DNA of 64,000 bases from Symbiodinium natans (GCA_905221605.1 CAJNDS010002529.1:203660-267659), one strand, 5' to 3'; positions 19,715 to 29,924 are shown, counted from the first letter of the stretch. Numbers and translations: made by a program. The notes: generated from the letters alone by a model not told the origin.

Positions 19715-21686
19715 TCAACGCCCATGCTTGCAAAACTGCAGATGCAAGGCCAGACGATACCGATGGCACATTTTGACTTCAGCCTGCCCAGGCCTCTGAC
19801 CTTTCACGCAGGCAGCACTGAGTCGCTGAACTCTCCTCTGTGCATCTTCTCCGGCAAAGCACCAGATGAGCCTGGGATTCAGGCAATGGGCCTCCAGTGC
19901 GAGATGCTGCAGAAAGTGTGACTTCTCTGTTAAATTGAACATTCTTGGGCTATTGTCGCAGAAGTGCTGCGAAAGCTGCTCCTGAATGAGACAAAAACCA
20001 TTCATTGCATCACGAAACACTGCAGCATTCGCATCCGAAAACGTGGACTCGAACTTGTTGTCAACCAAGAGCTGCTCCAGCCTCAAATTCAGCTTCAATA
20101 GCAAGTGTATCTTCCTGTGACTCTCGATGGCTGCTGTCATTTTGTCGGCCCATACCAAAAGCAAAGGCTCAGCCAAAGATCGGATCTCTGCAGCCTTGCC
20201 TCGCAAACCCAAAGAGTTGTTTCTTTCACGGTAAAACATCGATATTCGATTCAAGTATCGAAACTGCGAAGGTAGACGAAGATTCTTGTAGTGCCTTTGG
20301 ATTTCTGCCCACAGCCAGTCCAAGTTGGCCTGTGGGCTTCCGAAACTCAAAACATGGAACACGAGTAGGTAGAGCACTGCAGAGTAGGTATTCTTGTCGA
20401 CGCCGAGATACTTGCAATGCATGTAATCGTACCCCAGGTTGCATATGGAAGTAGCTCTCATGTGGAAAAGAGGGCAGCTGGACTTCGCCGCAGCCGGCAA
20501 AGCCCGCCATCCGGCAGGGGTAAAAACGGTGCTCAACCAATTGGCCGTAGGCCTGTAGTCCTGCCACGTTCTTTCGCCCCATTTCGTGGCCTGGCATCGA
20601 GAACAGGGGCCGGCAGCGAGGGTAGATCTCGGTACATCCAGGTGCGATGCAAAGTATTCTAGGTCTCCGACTACAGACCACAGTGTGGCCCAGTATCCGC
20701 CTGCAAGCTGCTTGCCCGATTTTTTGCCTTCGGGAGAGTTCGGAGCATACCTCAGACAATTTGGAACCTCTACTTTATTTATGTGTAGGGTGGGGGGATA
20801 TTTCGGGCCCACAGAGACCTACAGTGACCTACATGTAGTGCTTATATACAAGTCCGAAACACTGCTTTCCCAAGTAGTCAGCTTCAGGCCAGACCCCGGC
20901 AAACATGATCTCGAAGCTCCACTTCAGCAACAGGAAAAAGTGGTGGGCAGTGCCCGATAGGTCTTTTGCATCCTTTCGCATTTTGTCCAACATGGCATAT
21001 ATAAAAAACAAGGAATCGGCGACTGCAGTTGATGTAGTTAGAAGGGAATAGAAACTCCAATTGGTAACAGTCTGCACCCAACCCTTCCCAAGCCCGCAAA
21101 TCGGGACACCGTCGCCATGCAGTGCCAGTGGTATACAGGATGTTTGCCAGTTTCGCCGTCGGGTTATGTGTGTCGACAGGTTCGGGTTTTTGCTGGCCAA
21201 CATAGAATTCCAGAAGCCTTCCACAGCTTCAGTGCTCGGACAGATAGACTTGGCCCAGGTCGCTTTGTAATCGGCGAAAATCGATGCAAAAAGAACATGA
21301 GGAAGCATGACGGCCTGCATCATCATATTCCACGGGCTTTTGAATGGAATTCTGGTGAGGAAAGGTGATGGAAGAGCAATGCCACGTGCAGCGATTGCGA
21401 TTTTGTACACCTGGGCATAGACCTTGTTGGGGTACTTTCCAGCAATCCCAGCTGCCCCGATCTCCTTGAGCCTGCTGAGATCTGCACCATTTTCAAAGTC
21501 CTTGACAGCCTGAAATGCTATTGCTTGCACATCCTGGGCAGACATCTCGCCCCAAGACCACTTTTCGAGAAGAAGCTCAACCAAACTGCTGCTGCTCTGG
21601 GGCCCTTCGAAGCCCAACTCCTCAGCATGGATCTGCTGGAGCCTCTGCCGGTGCCCCCCACTCCTCTTTCGTTTTCTCGAAGCCAT
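19715..21686 (-). CDS. Large dinoflagellate family protein, putative DDE-like nuclease (paralog of the gene at 824-4607)
   Basis: Two exons: 20850-21686 and 19715-20767, joined across an 82-bp GT-AG intron in phase 0 to give 629 aa. The start is an ATG followed by a basic stretch (ASRKRKRSGG), a likely nuclear signal. Landmarks in order: LVELLLEKWSWGEMSAQDVQ, VMLPHVLFASIFADY, PLALHGDGVPICGLG, LAGGYWATLWSVVGDLEYF, AAGPCSRCQATKWGERTW, NLGYDYMHCKYLGVD, LRGKAAEIRSL, MFNLTEKSHFLQH, NPRLIWCFAGEDAQRR. I recognise this as a highly amplified dinoflagellate family of unknown function. D in HGDG, D in DYMH and the ED near the C-terminus are candidate acidic active-site residues, with a CxxC pair between; a transposase-derived role is inference. 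Few introns compared with its paralog. Confidence 0.85.
20768..20849 (-). other. 82-bp intron
   Basis: The donor GTATATAAG follows the codons for FGL, and the acceptor GTAGAG precedes VPNCLRY. Without splicing, a TAG stops the first frame at 20829 and the second frame has no ATG. The join restores the family order between DYLGKQCFGL and the LAGGY motif. Confidence 0.7.
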
Positions 21687-21719
21687 TCTACATGTGAAAC
21701 GAATATATGTTGTTGCACA

Positions 21720-22600
21720 GGCGAAGGGTTTAGGGTTTAGGGTTTAGGGTTTAGGGTTTAGGGTTCAGGGTTCAGGGTTCAGGGTTTAGGGTTTAGGGTT
21801 TAGGGTTTATATATAGGGGTTCAGGGTTTAGGCCTTAGGGTTTCGGGCTGAGGGTTTAGGGTTGTCGTAAGATTTTCACGCCCTGAGAGTTTCGACCTTG
21901 AGCGACCATGTTGACCATGAGGGATATGTCACCTTGAGAGGCTTCACAACCTGAGAGATTGACCATGAAAGATATGTCACCTTGAGAGGCTTACACCCTG
22001 AGACATTGACCATGAGGGATATGTCACCACACCTTGAGAGGTTATATAAAATCATCACCCTGAAAGACACGAGCGAGCTACCATTTGAGTGTGACTTGTG
22101 TATAAGAGCAGACCTTATGCCAGGTCTAGGGTAAAGGTTAGGGTTTGGGCTATATAGAGGGGTTAGGGTTTCGGGCTGTTGCTCATATATAGTGTTTAGG
22201 GTCAGGACCTTGGAACTCTTAACCCTTTGGTGAGTCAAGCTAAAAATCAACGTCCGGTTGCCAGGGTTTAGATAGCTGGGGTTTCAATTCTCAGGGCTTA
22301 GGGTTTAGGGTTAGGGTCTGGGATTTAGGGATTTAGGGATTTAGGGATTTAGGGATTTAGGGATTTAGGGTTTATAGGGTTTAGGGCTTAGGGTTTGGGG
22401 TTTCGGGTTTAGAGTTTAGGGTTTAGGCTCCACGCCTGCACGCTCTGGAACAACTGGCAGCCTGCACGAGATGGCTTATATAGGGCCTGAGATTCGACAT
22501 TTAGTTTGGAGGCCTTATCGGGTTTCTGGTTTTGCTTTCCTAAAAGAGCTTAGGGTTCCTGGGTTTGGGTCTTTCTGGGTGCAATTGTTTTCCTTTGGCC
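21720..22600. repeat. Telomere-like variants and a 56-bp tandem repeat
   Basis: TTTAGGG and TTCAGGG units at 21726-21855 lie just upstream of the ATG at 21686. Three tandem units of about 56 bp at 21893-22045 each hold GACCATGAGGGATATGTCAC and CTTGAGAGGCTT. At 22318-22371 there is an 8-bp variant array GGATTTAG. An open frame at 22471-22713 is not supported. Confidence 0.75.
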
Positions 22601-22611
22601 TCATATATATG

Positions 22612-22655
<44 letters not shown>

Positions 22656-22957
22656 GGATACAGGCTTGAGAGGCTTTACTGTATCATTTATGAGGTTTAG
22701 GGTTCGGTTTTAGGGCATACAGGCTTGTCAGTTCTTGGAGTTGCATGGCTGAAACTGAACTCTCGAAAGGTGCTGTTTCCTCTCGTGGTGTCGCGATGCT
22801 GCGGTCTGTAGAGAATGCTACTCAAGACAGCCATCACCTCACACATCTTGAGAAGACCCACAGGGTTTTGAAGGTATAGGGCACACATCTCTCTCTTTGT
22901 CTCTCTGAAACAACTCTCGTTGGTGCTGTGTGTGGCTGCACTTGACACTGCTCGGAA
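22601..22957. other. AT microsatellite and 3' flank
   Basis: A (TA)n tract at 22605-22652 is followed by two copies of the CATACAGGCTTGT-type motif that recurs at 26730-26890. No gene seen; this is the 3' flank of the gene ending at 22958. Confidence 0.7.
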
Positions 22958-24240
22958 TCACTTGCTGCCCCGGCTGGTTCGGGCACGGTTCTCGCCCTTG
23001 GCTTTCTGCACACTGATGTGGAATGTTTCCGTCTGGGCTGCAACCTGCTTCATGAACCCGTAAAAGCCATTCTCCGTCACGGCGGTTCCATCTTGGAACT
23101 GCTCGAGCTCCTTGATGTGGTTCATTTGGCTGATGTGGTTGAGAGCAGCCCCATAGCCCTTCTTCACCTCGGCAAGCATCTCCGCCCCCCCAGACCAGGA
23201 GCCGATCAAGCCCTTGGCATCCTTGTTCAGCTTGTCCAAGGCCTGGATGGCCTGCTCAAGCAAGGCCTTCGCCTGGCTTGTCACGCCAGCCGAGTCACCC
23301 ACCGGATTGTCGGAGTTGAAATTGAATTTCCAGTTCAAGTTCCGGAACGCTGACTTCAGCGCCTGCAAATCCTGGCCAGTGAGCTTCTGCTGGCCATGGG
23401 TGCTGTGCTCGGTAGACTTGCCCTCTTCGACGCCCACAGTGAGCCTCTTGAAGGCCCAGAAGGCAACGGAGCTGGAGGCATCATTCACCTTCACTATCTC
23501 TCCTTTCTCGGCCGCCTTGTCGAAACTCACACGGTTCCCCTGGAAATACAACCCCAACATCAGGGATTCTGGGATTGCTTCGTCCTCCTCTCGCTTGTAC
23601 TTTTTGTTGTACACCTGCAGGGCAACACGCTGCACATGGACCGTGTTTTTTGCATGTGGTTCCCATATAAAATCAGAACATGAAAGTGTTACACATTGCA
23701 CCAAGACACTTTCTGAGCTTCAAGAAAGGTTGCATTCTGTAGCTGCAAAGACAAGGTTCCGTCTTCCTCTCGTCTGTACAACTTGTTGATGATGTCGCTC
23801 TTGAAGGCCCTCGGACTGCTGGCGGCTTTGCTTTGCTCCTCTATGAGGTCCACTACGAATGCCGGCAAGTCCTTCTTCTGCTTCTGGTATTTGACAGCCT
23901 TGCCCTTGTCACGACCGGTCTCCTGAGTCTCGCCATCCTCATTGTTCTGGATGTTGTCTCGCAGCTGCTGGATCTTCTCCCCGATTCCAGCCACTGCCGG
24001 CTTCTTCTTCGCTGTGCCTTTCATGACTTTGGCTGCCTGCACCGACTGCTTGTTGTTCTTCACCGTCTTCATGGTAGCCTTCATGGCCTTCATGGCCTTC
24101 ATTGCCTTCATTGCCGTCTTCGCCGCAACTGCCTTGGTCGCCGAGGCCTTCGGTTTGCTCTTACCAGCAGCCTTCTCCGGCTGCCCGGCATCGACCTCCT
24201 GATGGCCTTTTGCTTTCGCAACAGCCTTGCCCTTCCCCAT
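22958..24240 (-). CDS. Basic protein with KAMK repeats, probably nuclear
   Basis: Exons 23710-24240 and 22958-23614 join in phase 0 across a 95-bp GT-AG intron (CAGAAA|GTGTCT ... CCCTGCAG|GTG) to give 395 aa. The N-terminus is Lys/Ala-rich with a KAMKAMKAMKAT block (about residues 42-55), like the basic tails of chromatin proteins. A globular part follows: KSDIINKLYRREEDGTLSL, then ATFLEAQK|VYNKKYKREED, PESLMLGLYFQGNRVSFDKA, and a helical C-terminal region. KAMK-type repeats are common in dinoflagellate proteins I know of, but the function of this one is unknown. I chose ATG 24240 rather than the upstream ATG because an AG lies one base before it. Confidence 0.8.
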
Positions 24241-24262
24241 GCTGTCGGAAGCAACACTCAAA
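24241..24262 (-). promoter_or_regulatory. Possible spliced-leader acceptor
   Basis: Reading on the minus strand, TGTTGCTTCCGACAG ends one base before the ATG at 24240. Dinoflagellate mRNAs are trans-spliced at such AG sites; the position is inferred. Confidence 0.35.
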
Positions 24263-24357
24263 CAAAGAAAGCCTGAGCACAAAAGTGATCTGCCATGCAG
24301 CACCAGGATCAAGCAAATCACAACTGAAAACCCGAAACCCTACACAACATCAACCTC

Positions 24358-24615
24358 AGATGTGTGGAAGTTTGGTGGAAGTTTCCACTAAACTTCCACA
24401 CCCCTAAGTGGAAGTTTAGTGGAAATTTCGACCAAACTTCCGCACAGCTGGTGTGGAAGTTTTATGGAAGTTTAGTGGAAGTTCGATGGAAGTTTTAGCT
24501 TTTTTTAATAGAATTCCAGTAATGTTTCGAACAAAGCCCATTTGAAACTTCGACTGAAACTTCAACCGGTGATGTGGAAGTTTGGTCGAAACTTCCACCA
24601 AACTTCCACTGGGTC
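24358..24615. repeat. GGAAGTTT repeat cluster with inverted copies
   Basis: Many copies of GTGGAAGTTTGGTGGAAG and of the complement AAACTTCCACCAAACTTCC in both orientations, so it can fold back on itself. The same motif recurs at 30125-30215 and 18790-18850. Confidence 0.85.
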
Positions 24616-24639
24616 GGGTGGATGCTTGTCCTAAACCCC

Positions 24640-24725
24640 AAACCCTAAACCCTAAATCCGTACATTCCGAGAGGGGTGCCTCGGTGCTCGGGCTGGAGCA
24701 GCTGGAGCTGGCAGTCCAAGCCTGT
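24640..24725 (+). CDS. Possible exon
   Basis: Plus frame RGASVLGLEQLELAVQAC between a CCCTAAA array and a donor GTTAAG|GTTTAGG. Too short to identify. Confidence 0.3.
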
Positions 24726-24880
24726 TAAGGTTTAGGGTTTCTAGGGTTTCTAGGTTTCTAGGGTTTCTAGGGTTTCTAGGGTTTCTAGGGTTTCTAGGGT
24801 TTCTAGGGTTTCTAGGGTTTCTAGGGTTTCTAGGGTTTAGGGTTTAGGGTTTAGGGTTTTGGGGTTTTGGGTTTAGGGTT
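24726..24880 (+). repeat. 9-bp variant array TTTCTAGGG
   Basis: About eleven copies of TTTCTAGGG, a telomere unit with a TC insertion, end in ordinary TTTAGGG units. Confidence 0.95.
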
Positions 24881-24904
24881 TAAAATTTTATGTCTGCAGG
24901 GTTT

Positions 24905-25637
24905 AGGGTTTATGGTTTGGGATAACCCTAAACCCTAAACCCTCAACCTTAAACCCTAAACCCTTATCCCTATATAAGTCCTCCCCTAAACCATAAACCT
25001 AAACCCTAAACCCTAAGCCCTAACCCTAAACCCTAAACCCTAAACCCTAAACCCTAAACCCTAAACCCTAAACCCTAAACCCTAAACCACACAGAATACT
25101 GACCTCCACTCTCCCACTTCTCACACTCCCTAAACCCTCGCCCCTTATATAACCCTTTCAGTCCTTTGAACCCTATCACCTTTTTAAACCTGATAACCCT
25201 TTCAACCCTGTCAACCCTACCAACTATAAAAAGGGGAATGCTATGTTGGGGCGGTTGCTTTGGGTTAAACGAAAGCCCAAGTTCATAAACATCCTTAAGC
25301 CCTTATATAAATTTTGGTGGATGCCCTGCACAAACCCAGGGATTCCCAAATACGCCGGCCCGGGCCTCGTCTGCTTCGACGCCCCCACACACATCGAACC
25401 TGGCTGGGCTTCTTTGGGCTGGGGCTCTCCCTGTGCTGTTGGTTCTCACATTCTACGACGGGGCTTGATGTCCTGGTTTAGGGTTTAGGGTTGGGTTTAT
25501 CTATATAATGTCTCTTGGCTTTCGCCCTGGGTCCGGGATCTTTCCTCATTGTGAAAGGCTGCCACGGGCTCTTGGGTTTATGTCGATGTTGGGGCTTCTC
25601 TGGGGTATCGCTTAAGCCTCCTTTTCTCTGCCCCGCT
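24905..25637. other. Arrays and an undecided open stretch
   Basis: C-strand arrays at 24924-25088. From 25243 to 25480 all frames are largely open (plus: PKYAGPGLVCFDAPTHIEPG; minus: also open). Because it lies just 3' of the gene ending at 25638, it may be untranslated or a further exon. Confidence 0.4.
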
Positions 25638-26348
25638 TCAGCTTTGACTCGTCTGCCGGCTGGCCTCTGAGCTTGCTCGAGATCCTGAACTCTCTGATCG
25701 TGATCTCGATCGTGATCTCTTCTTCCTTCGGGATCGTGATCTCTTCTTTCTTCGGGATCGTGATCTCTTCTTTCGGGATCGTGACCTCTTCTTCCGGGAT
25801 CGTGATCTCTTCTTGCTTTGGGATCGTGATCTCTTCTTGCTTCGGGAGCATGTGGACTTCGATCGTGCCTCGTCGTGTGCAGCAGCCTTTGCCTCTGCAC
25901 GCTGTGGTTCCAAAGGCTCTGGGGCAGGATACGGGTCAGGAAGTTCTGGTGGAACAGGTTCTGGAGCTCTGAGGGGCTGCTGTGGCACCTGTAGATCCTT
26001 CATCCGTGGCACTGCCATTTCCGCACGAAGTGGTCGAGGTGACAGGCTTGGCCAAGAAGAAAGGTTCAAGCTGTCAATCAAGATTTGTGCTTCGGCTTCG
26101 GATGGCACGGTGACAAAGGCACAGCAGGAAGTTGTAACAGCATACTGGCCCTTCCGAACCACCTGTATGTGGTGGCTTTTAAGCCCAGGGAGCAGCTTCA
26201 CAAGCACTGCCAGCAGTTCGGCTTGTGCCACAGCAAGCTTCAAGCCGGCCAAAAACACACGACAGGAGGAAGAGGGCATGGCTCTCACACACAGCTCCAC
26301 AAGACTAAGCTCCTTTGTCACCTTTGGGATTACCTTCTTCTTATACAT
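25638..26348 (-). CDS. RRM plus RS-domain protein, SR-type splicing factor-like
   Basis: Of 236 aa, residues about 24-100 resemble an RNA recognition motif: SCRVFLAGL at the RNP2 position, an alpha helix, and CCAFVTVPSEAEAQ at the RNP1 position, which is degenerate (no canonical K/RGFxF). A Pro/Glu-rich linker follows (PEPVPPELPDPYPAPEPLEP), then a C-terminal RS domain of repeated KKRSRSR from about residue 165. This layout is that of SR proteins, which bind RNA and promote splice-site choice in the nucleus. The start could be ATG 26348 or ATG 26279, just before the RRM. A 5' exon may exist at 26997-27064. The open frames antisense and offset to the RS repeat are artefacts. Confidence 0.75.
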   Translation of the reverse strand: MYKKKVIPKVTKELSLVELCVRAMPSSSCRVFLAGLKLAVAQAELLAVLVKLLPGLKSHHIQVVRKGQYAVTTSCCAFVTVPSEAEAQILIDSLNLSSWPSLSPRPLRAEMAVPRMKDLQVPQQPLRAPEPVPPELPDPYPAPEPLEPQRAEAKAAAHDEARSKSTCSRSKKRSRSQSKKRSRSRKKRSRSRKKRSRSRRKKRSRSRRKKRSRSRSRSESSGSRASSEASRQTSQS

Positions 26349-26483
26349 ATGGGCTCCTGTCTATATACAGGATTGTGCATCACCTTTATATGGGCTGTTC
26401 TGTTCACAGAGCACTGGTCGGCTGACTCAAACAAGTTCATGCCCAAGACGCCAAACCCCGGAAGCCCCTCCAAGCAACCCGGG

Positions 26484-26562
26484 TTTGGATTTAGGGTTTA
26501 GGGTTTAGGGTTTAGGGTTTAGGGTTTAGGGTTTAGGGTTTAGGGTTTAGGGTTTAGGGTTA
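26484..26562 (+). repeat. Perfect TTTAGGG array
   Basis: About 11 uninterrupted units upstream of the RRM/RS gene. Confidence 0.95.
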
Positions 26563-26689
26563 TATAAGCTTCTTTCCCGGAGCCCTCAGCCCGAAATCCT
26601 ATCCTGAGAAGACTATACTCCCTTAAATCCTTAACCAAACGCCTCTGTCGTCCCTCAACTCGGTTTTTAAAGCCTATACCCTAAACCTC

Positions 26690-26925
26690 CCAAGCCTGTA
26701 TTCCTGAGAAAACGGCCTCAGTGAGGTCTTGGATTTAAGGTGTAGGGAATACAGGCTTGTGTGTGTGAGGTCTTGGGGAACCCAGGCTTGTGAGGTTATA
26801 AAGAGGGTTTATAGGGTTTAAGGAATGCAGGCTTGTGAGATTTTGGGAATACAGGCTTGTGAGGTTTAGAGTTTAGAAAGAGAATTTAGGGTTGGGAAGT
26901 ACAGGCTCGTGATCCTTGAAGGAAT
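26690..26925 (+). repeat. Interspersed GGAATACAGGCTTGTGAGG repeat
   Basis: Five or six imperfect copies of GGGAATACAGGCTTGTGAGG, spaced 20-60 bp. Single copies occur at about 22660 and 22715. Confidence 0.8.
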
Positions 26926-26996
26926 ACTGTGGCTTCTGCTTTAGGGCTTATATTTAGGTGTGAGGTTTTAGGAAACACTAACCCTAGACCCAACCT

Positions 26997-27064
26997 GTAA
27001 CGCCCAAAGCGCCTGGCCTGCACAATCTCGCCGTCTGTCGCCACAGCACGATCGGCCTCTGGCA
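26997..27064 (-). CDS. Possible first exon
   Basis: The minus strand has ATG at 27064 and reads MPEADRAVATDGEIVQARRF, then GRY, up to a CAG|GTTGGG donor candidate. It might be the 5' exon of the RRM/RS gene. Confidence 0.35.
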
Positions 27065-27462
27065 TGTTCTTGTGTTTGGGGTTTAGGGCTTAGGGGTTTT
27101 AGGGGGGGGGGGGGGGGGGGGGCACACACTTGCACACACTCACACACTCATGCCCTCGTGTATATACAGGTGTGTCGGAACAGTCACTCGCACAAAGCAC
27201 GACACCACAACTTTTCCTGCATCTCGCACTGCTGGTGTTTTGAGATCACACACATCAGGCTGGCTCCTGTGCACACACACACACACGTTCATGTGATATG
27301 CCTATTTTCAGTGAGTATGATGCATGCTATCACACGCATGCACCGTGTGCACCTCGCAGCCCTTGTCTCTTGACCCTAGATACATCATCGCTGGGCCCAC
27401 AGACTGTGCCCTCTTCCAAAATCAATCTTCAAGCATGGCATAGCCACAAAATGCAGGCCCGC

Positions 27463-28914
27463 TCACATCGAGGACGCCGCTTCGGCAGATTTGGCATGCT
27501 TCTTCTTCTTCCTCTTCTTGGGCCCAGTGCTCTCTGTGCCAACATACTCGATTGGCTCGGTGTCCGTCTTCTTCTTCTTCTTCTCCTGCACCTTCTTCTT
27601 CTTCTTGATCCCGGGCTGGACAATGGACTCGCCGTCCTCGTCGCAGCCCTTGCCTGTGCTAGTCACCGACACCGCCTGGTCATCCTTGGGCTCCTGGTCA
27701 TCCACTGCCGGCCCACCTTTACCCTTCTTCGTCTTGGAGTTCTTCACCTTGACCGGCCTGGGGTTCTCCTTGTCAAAGCTCACCCCAGCCTTTCGGGATG
27801 CTCTTCGGCCCATCTTCCTTGACAAGGCCTCCGACTTCCCGGCAGCCTGTGCTGCATTGAAGGCCCCATGCCAAGCCCTGGAGAGGAATCGCTTCCGCAA
27901 GGTGGTACGATCCACCATGTGGTCCGGCAGCCACTTGCCCCTGCCTGAGGCCTTATTCTCCTCCTGGCACGCTTTCTTCACACTCTTTGCCTTTGCTTTC
28001 GCCTTTGCTTTTGCCTGTGCCTTGGACTTGGCGCTCGCCTTGCCCTCGGCCTTGAGCTTGGCAGCAGCAGTGCCAGTCTTCTGGCCCTTCACTGGCGGCT
28101 GCTGGGCCTGGCATGACTGCAAAAGCTTGCGATCCTCATCGTTCAGGCTGTCATCCAGGAGAAGTCCTGGCAAGAAGCCTTGCTCCGGCGAGTTCTGCAG
28201 GGCTGGGGCCTTCTTCAAGGCCTTCGTGGTCTCGGCCTTGTCAGGGATACTGGAGTCGCTGTCACGCTGCTGCAGCACTCTTTGGAAAATTGCACAAGGG
28301 TCGATGTCCTGCAGGGGCTTGGGCTCCAAGGTAGGCTCCTCGGCCTGGCTTTCCTTCTTTGACAAAACGCTGATGCTCCTGGCAGAATCAGCTCTCGTTG
28401 GTGCCACAGACAAAGCTTGCTCCTCGCCGATCGCCAGCAGCTCGTTCGGAAGCTCAAGCATGTCCAGCAGCTTCGTGAGAACCTGCTGCTGGTGCACATC
28501 GATCTTCCGAAACGCCCTGAGCTTGGCACCGTCCACCAGCAACAGCCCCCGCAGATGGGCCAGCGACATTCTGATGAAATCGTCGACGAGGTCCACCCAG
28601 TCGCCATCTTTCCGTCGCCCATTGTTGAGCTTCTGGGCTTCATTCAGGCTGCTGAGGGCTTGCTTATGCTTCTTCGTCGGAACTACCCCGTTTCGGGCAA
28701 CGCCGAGGTAGTTCTCGAGCAAGGGGGCCATGTGCACAACCCAGCTGCAACAGCAGGAACTCTTCCATGTCGCCCCCCCTGGCGGTGTTACGAACTGCAG
28801 CAGGTCAAAACTCTTCTGAGTCTTCGTCTGCTCCAGGAAAACTGACAAGCATCGCTGCAAGTCGGCAACTCCCAGGGAGGGGTCTGGCACAAGGCGAGCC
28901 CGCACATACGACAT
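27463..28914 (-). CDS. Lys-rich nuclear-type protein, function unknown
   Basis: ATG 28914 gives 483 aa. The N-terminal 200 residues look globular (VRARLVPDPSLGVADLQRCL, MAPLLENYLGVARNG, DWVDLVDDFIRMSLAHLRGL). The rest is low complexity: an AKAKAKAKAKSVKK block near the middle, then WLPDHMVDRTTLRKRFLSRA, and a C-terminus with KKKKKVQEKKKKK and KKRKKKKHAKSAEAASSM. The long basic tracts suggest nucleic-acid or nuclear association (inference). The frame is open upstream to 29088, but that part is Cys/Val-rich and derived from a CA repeat; CACACAAG at about 28982 could be an acceptor. The long plus frame 27491-28711 is an antisense shadow. Confidence 0.7.
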   Translation of the reverse strand: MSYVRARLVPDPSLGVADLQRCLSVFLEQTKTQKSFDLLQFVTPPGGATWKSSCCCSWVVHMAPLLENYLGVARNGVVPTKKHKQALSSLNEAQKLNNGRRKDGDWVDLVDDFIRMSLAHLRGLLLVDGAKLRAFRKIDVHQQQVLTKLLDMLELPNELLAIGEEQALSVAPTRADSARSISVLSKKESQAEEPTLEPKPLQDIDPCAIFQRVLQQRDSDSSIPDKAETTKALKKAPALQNSPEQGFLPGLLLDDSLNDEDRKLLQSCQAQQPPVKGQKTGTAAAKLKAEGKASAKSKAQAKAKAKAKAKSVKKACQEENKASGRGKWLPDHMVDRTTLRKRFLSRAWHGAFNAAQAAGKSEALSRKMGRRASRKAGVSFDKENPRPVKVKNSKTKKGKGGPAVDDQEPKDDQAVSVTSTGKGCDEDGESIVQPGIKKKKKVQEKKKKKTDTEPIEYVGTESTGPKKRKKKKHAKSAEAASSM

Positions 28915-29089
28915 GTGGCTCACAGCAAGGCCCCCAATGCCAGCACAGAACCCAAAATGTAGTTGCAAGAAGCTCGTTTCATGACCTTGTGTGAACAAGG
29001 AAACAAGGCAACAAGTAAAAACAAACCAAAACACGCACACACACACACACAAACATAGCACCCCCACACAACTTGTTTGGCATGACAAG

Positions 29090-29290
29090 TTTAGTGCATA
29101 GACCGGTTTTAGGGTGTACAGAGGGTTTAGGGTTCAGGGTATATATATAGGTTTGGGGCAGGCTTTAGGGTTGAGGGTTTTACCTTTGGCTTTTAGGGTT
29201 GAAAGGGTTGAAAGGGTTTAGGATTTAGGGTTTAGGGGACCCTAAACCCTGTGCAACAGATGCTGTGCTGCCTGCAGGGCCTCCTCCCAG
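29090..29290 (+). other. Short TTTAGGG-like repeats, no gene
   Basis: Diverged telomere-like units and a few GAAAGGGTT repeats. Confidence 0.6.
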
Positions 29291-29294
29291 GGCG

Positions 29295-29428
29295 GTCACT
29301 CTCAAGGTCACTCTCAAGGTCACTCTCACAAGGTCACTCTCAAGGTCACTCTCAAGGTCACTCTCAAGGTCACTCTCAAGGTCACTTTCAAGGTTACTCT
29401 CAAGGTTACTCTCAAGGTTACTCTCAAG
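29295..29428 (+). repeat. 12-bp minisatellite AAGGTCACTCTC
   Basis: About eleven copies of AAGGTCACTCTC; the last three have AAGGTTACTCTC. It runs directly into a CCCTAAA array at 29430. Scattered copies return at 29600-29640 and 29765-29800. Confidence 0.9.
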
Positions 29429-29429
29429 A

Positions 29430-29595
29430 AACCCTAAACCCTAAACCCTAAACCCTAAACCATCCTAAACCCTAAACCCTAAACCCTAAACCCTAAACCC
29501 TAAACCCTAAACCCTAAACCCTAAACCCTAAACCCTAAAGCCCTAAAGCCCTAAAGCCCTAAAGCCCAAAGCCTAAAGCCTAAACCCTAAACCGA
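29430..29595 (-). repeat. CCCTAAA array with CCCTAAAG block
   Basis: About 16 CCCTAAA units and then a homogeneous run of four CCCTAAAG units. Confidence 0.9.
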
Positions 29596-29924
29596 AGCTC
29601 ACTCTCGCAGGTCGCTCTCACAGGTCACTCTCAAGGTCAGACGGTTTACGGTCAAGGGTTTAGGGTTTTGGTTAAGGGTTTAGGGTTTTGGGTTTAGGCT
29701 TTAGGGTTTAGGGTTGAGGGTCTCACACGGTCACAGCTCCCAGGTTTACCCTCGCAACTCAGCTCTCACTCTCACAAGGTGAGCTCTCAAGGTTACTCGC
29801 GCAAAAGCTTGAGCAGTTCACAACAACTTGCATGTTCAAAAAAAGAAAATGTTAGCAACACAAAACGAAGCAGGCATTGCCCTGGGGTGTTCTGGAGATA
29901 TATAGGTCGATAGATATGTATATA

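Noticed and set aside
23833-24276. Leu-rich plus-strand ORFs over 23833-24276
   Set aside because: Antisense of the Lys/Ala/Met-rich N-terminus of the KAMK gene, which gives Leu/Phe/Ala-rich shadows.
25478-25900. Minus ORFs rich in RRDHDPE or ITIPKEE
   Set aside because: Other frames of the RS-repeat DNA of the RRM/RS gene.
27491-28711. 406-codon plus-strand ORF rich in Ser/Phe
   Set aside because: Antisense shadow of the Lys-rich gene at 27463-28914.
29295-29428. CRISPR-like array (short regular repeats)
   Set aside because: Repeats are head-to-tail 12-bp units without unique spacers; a minisatellite.
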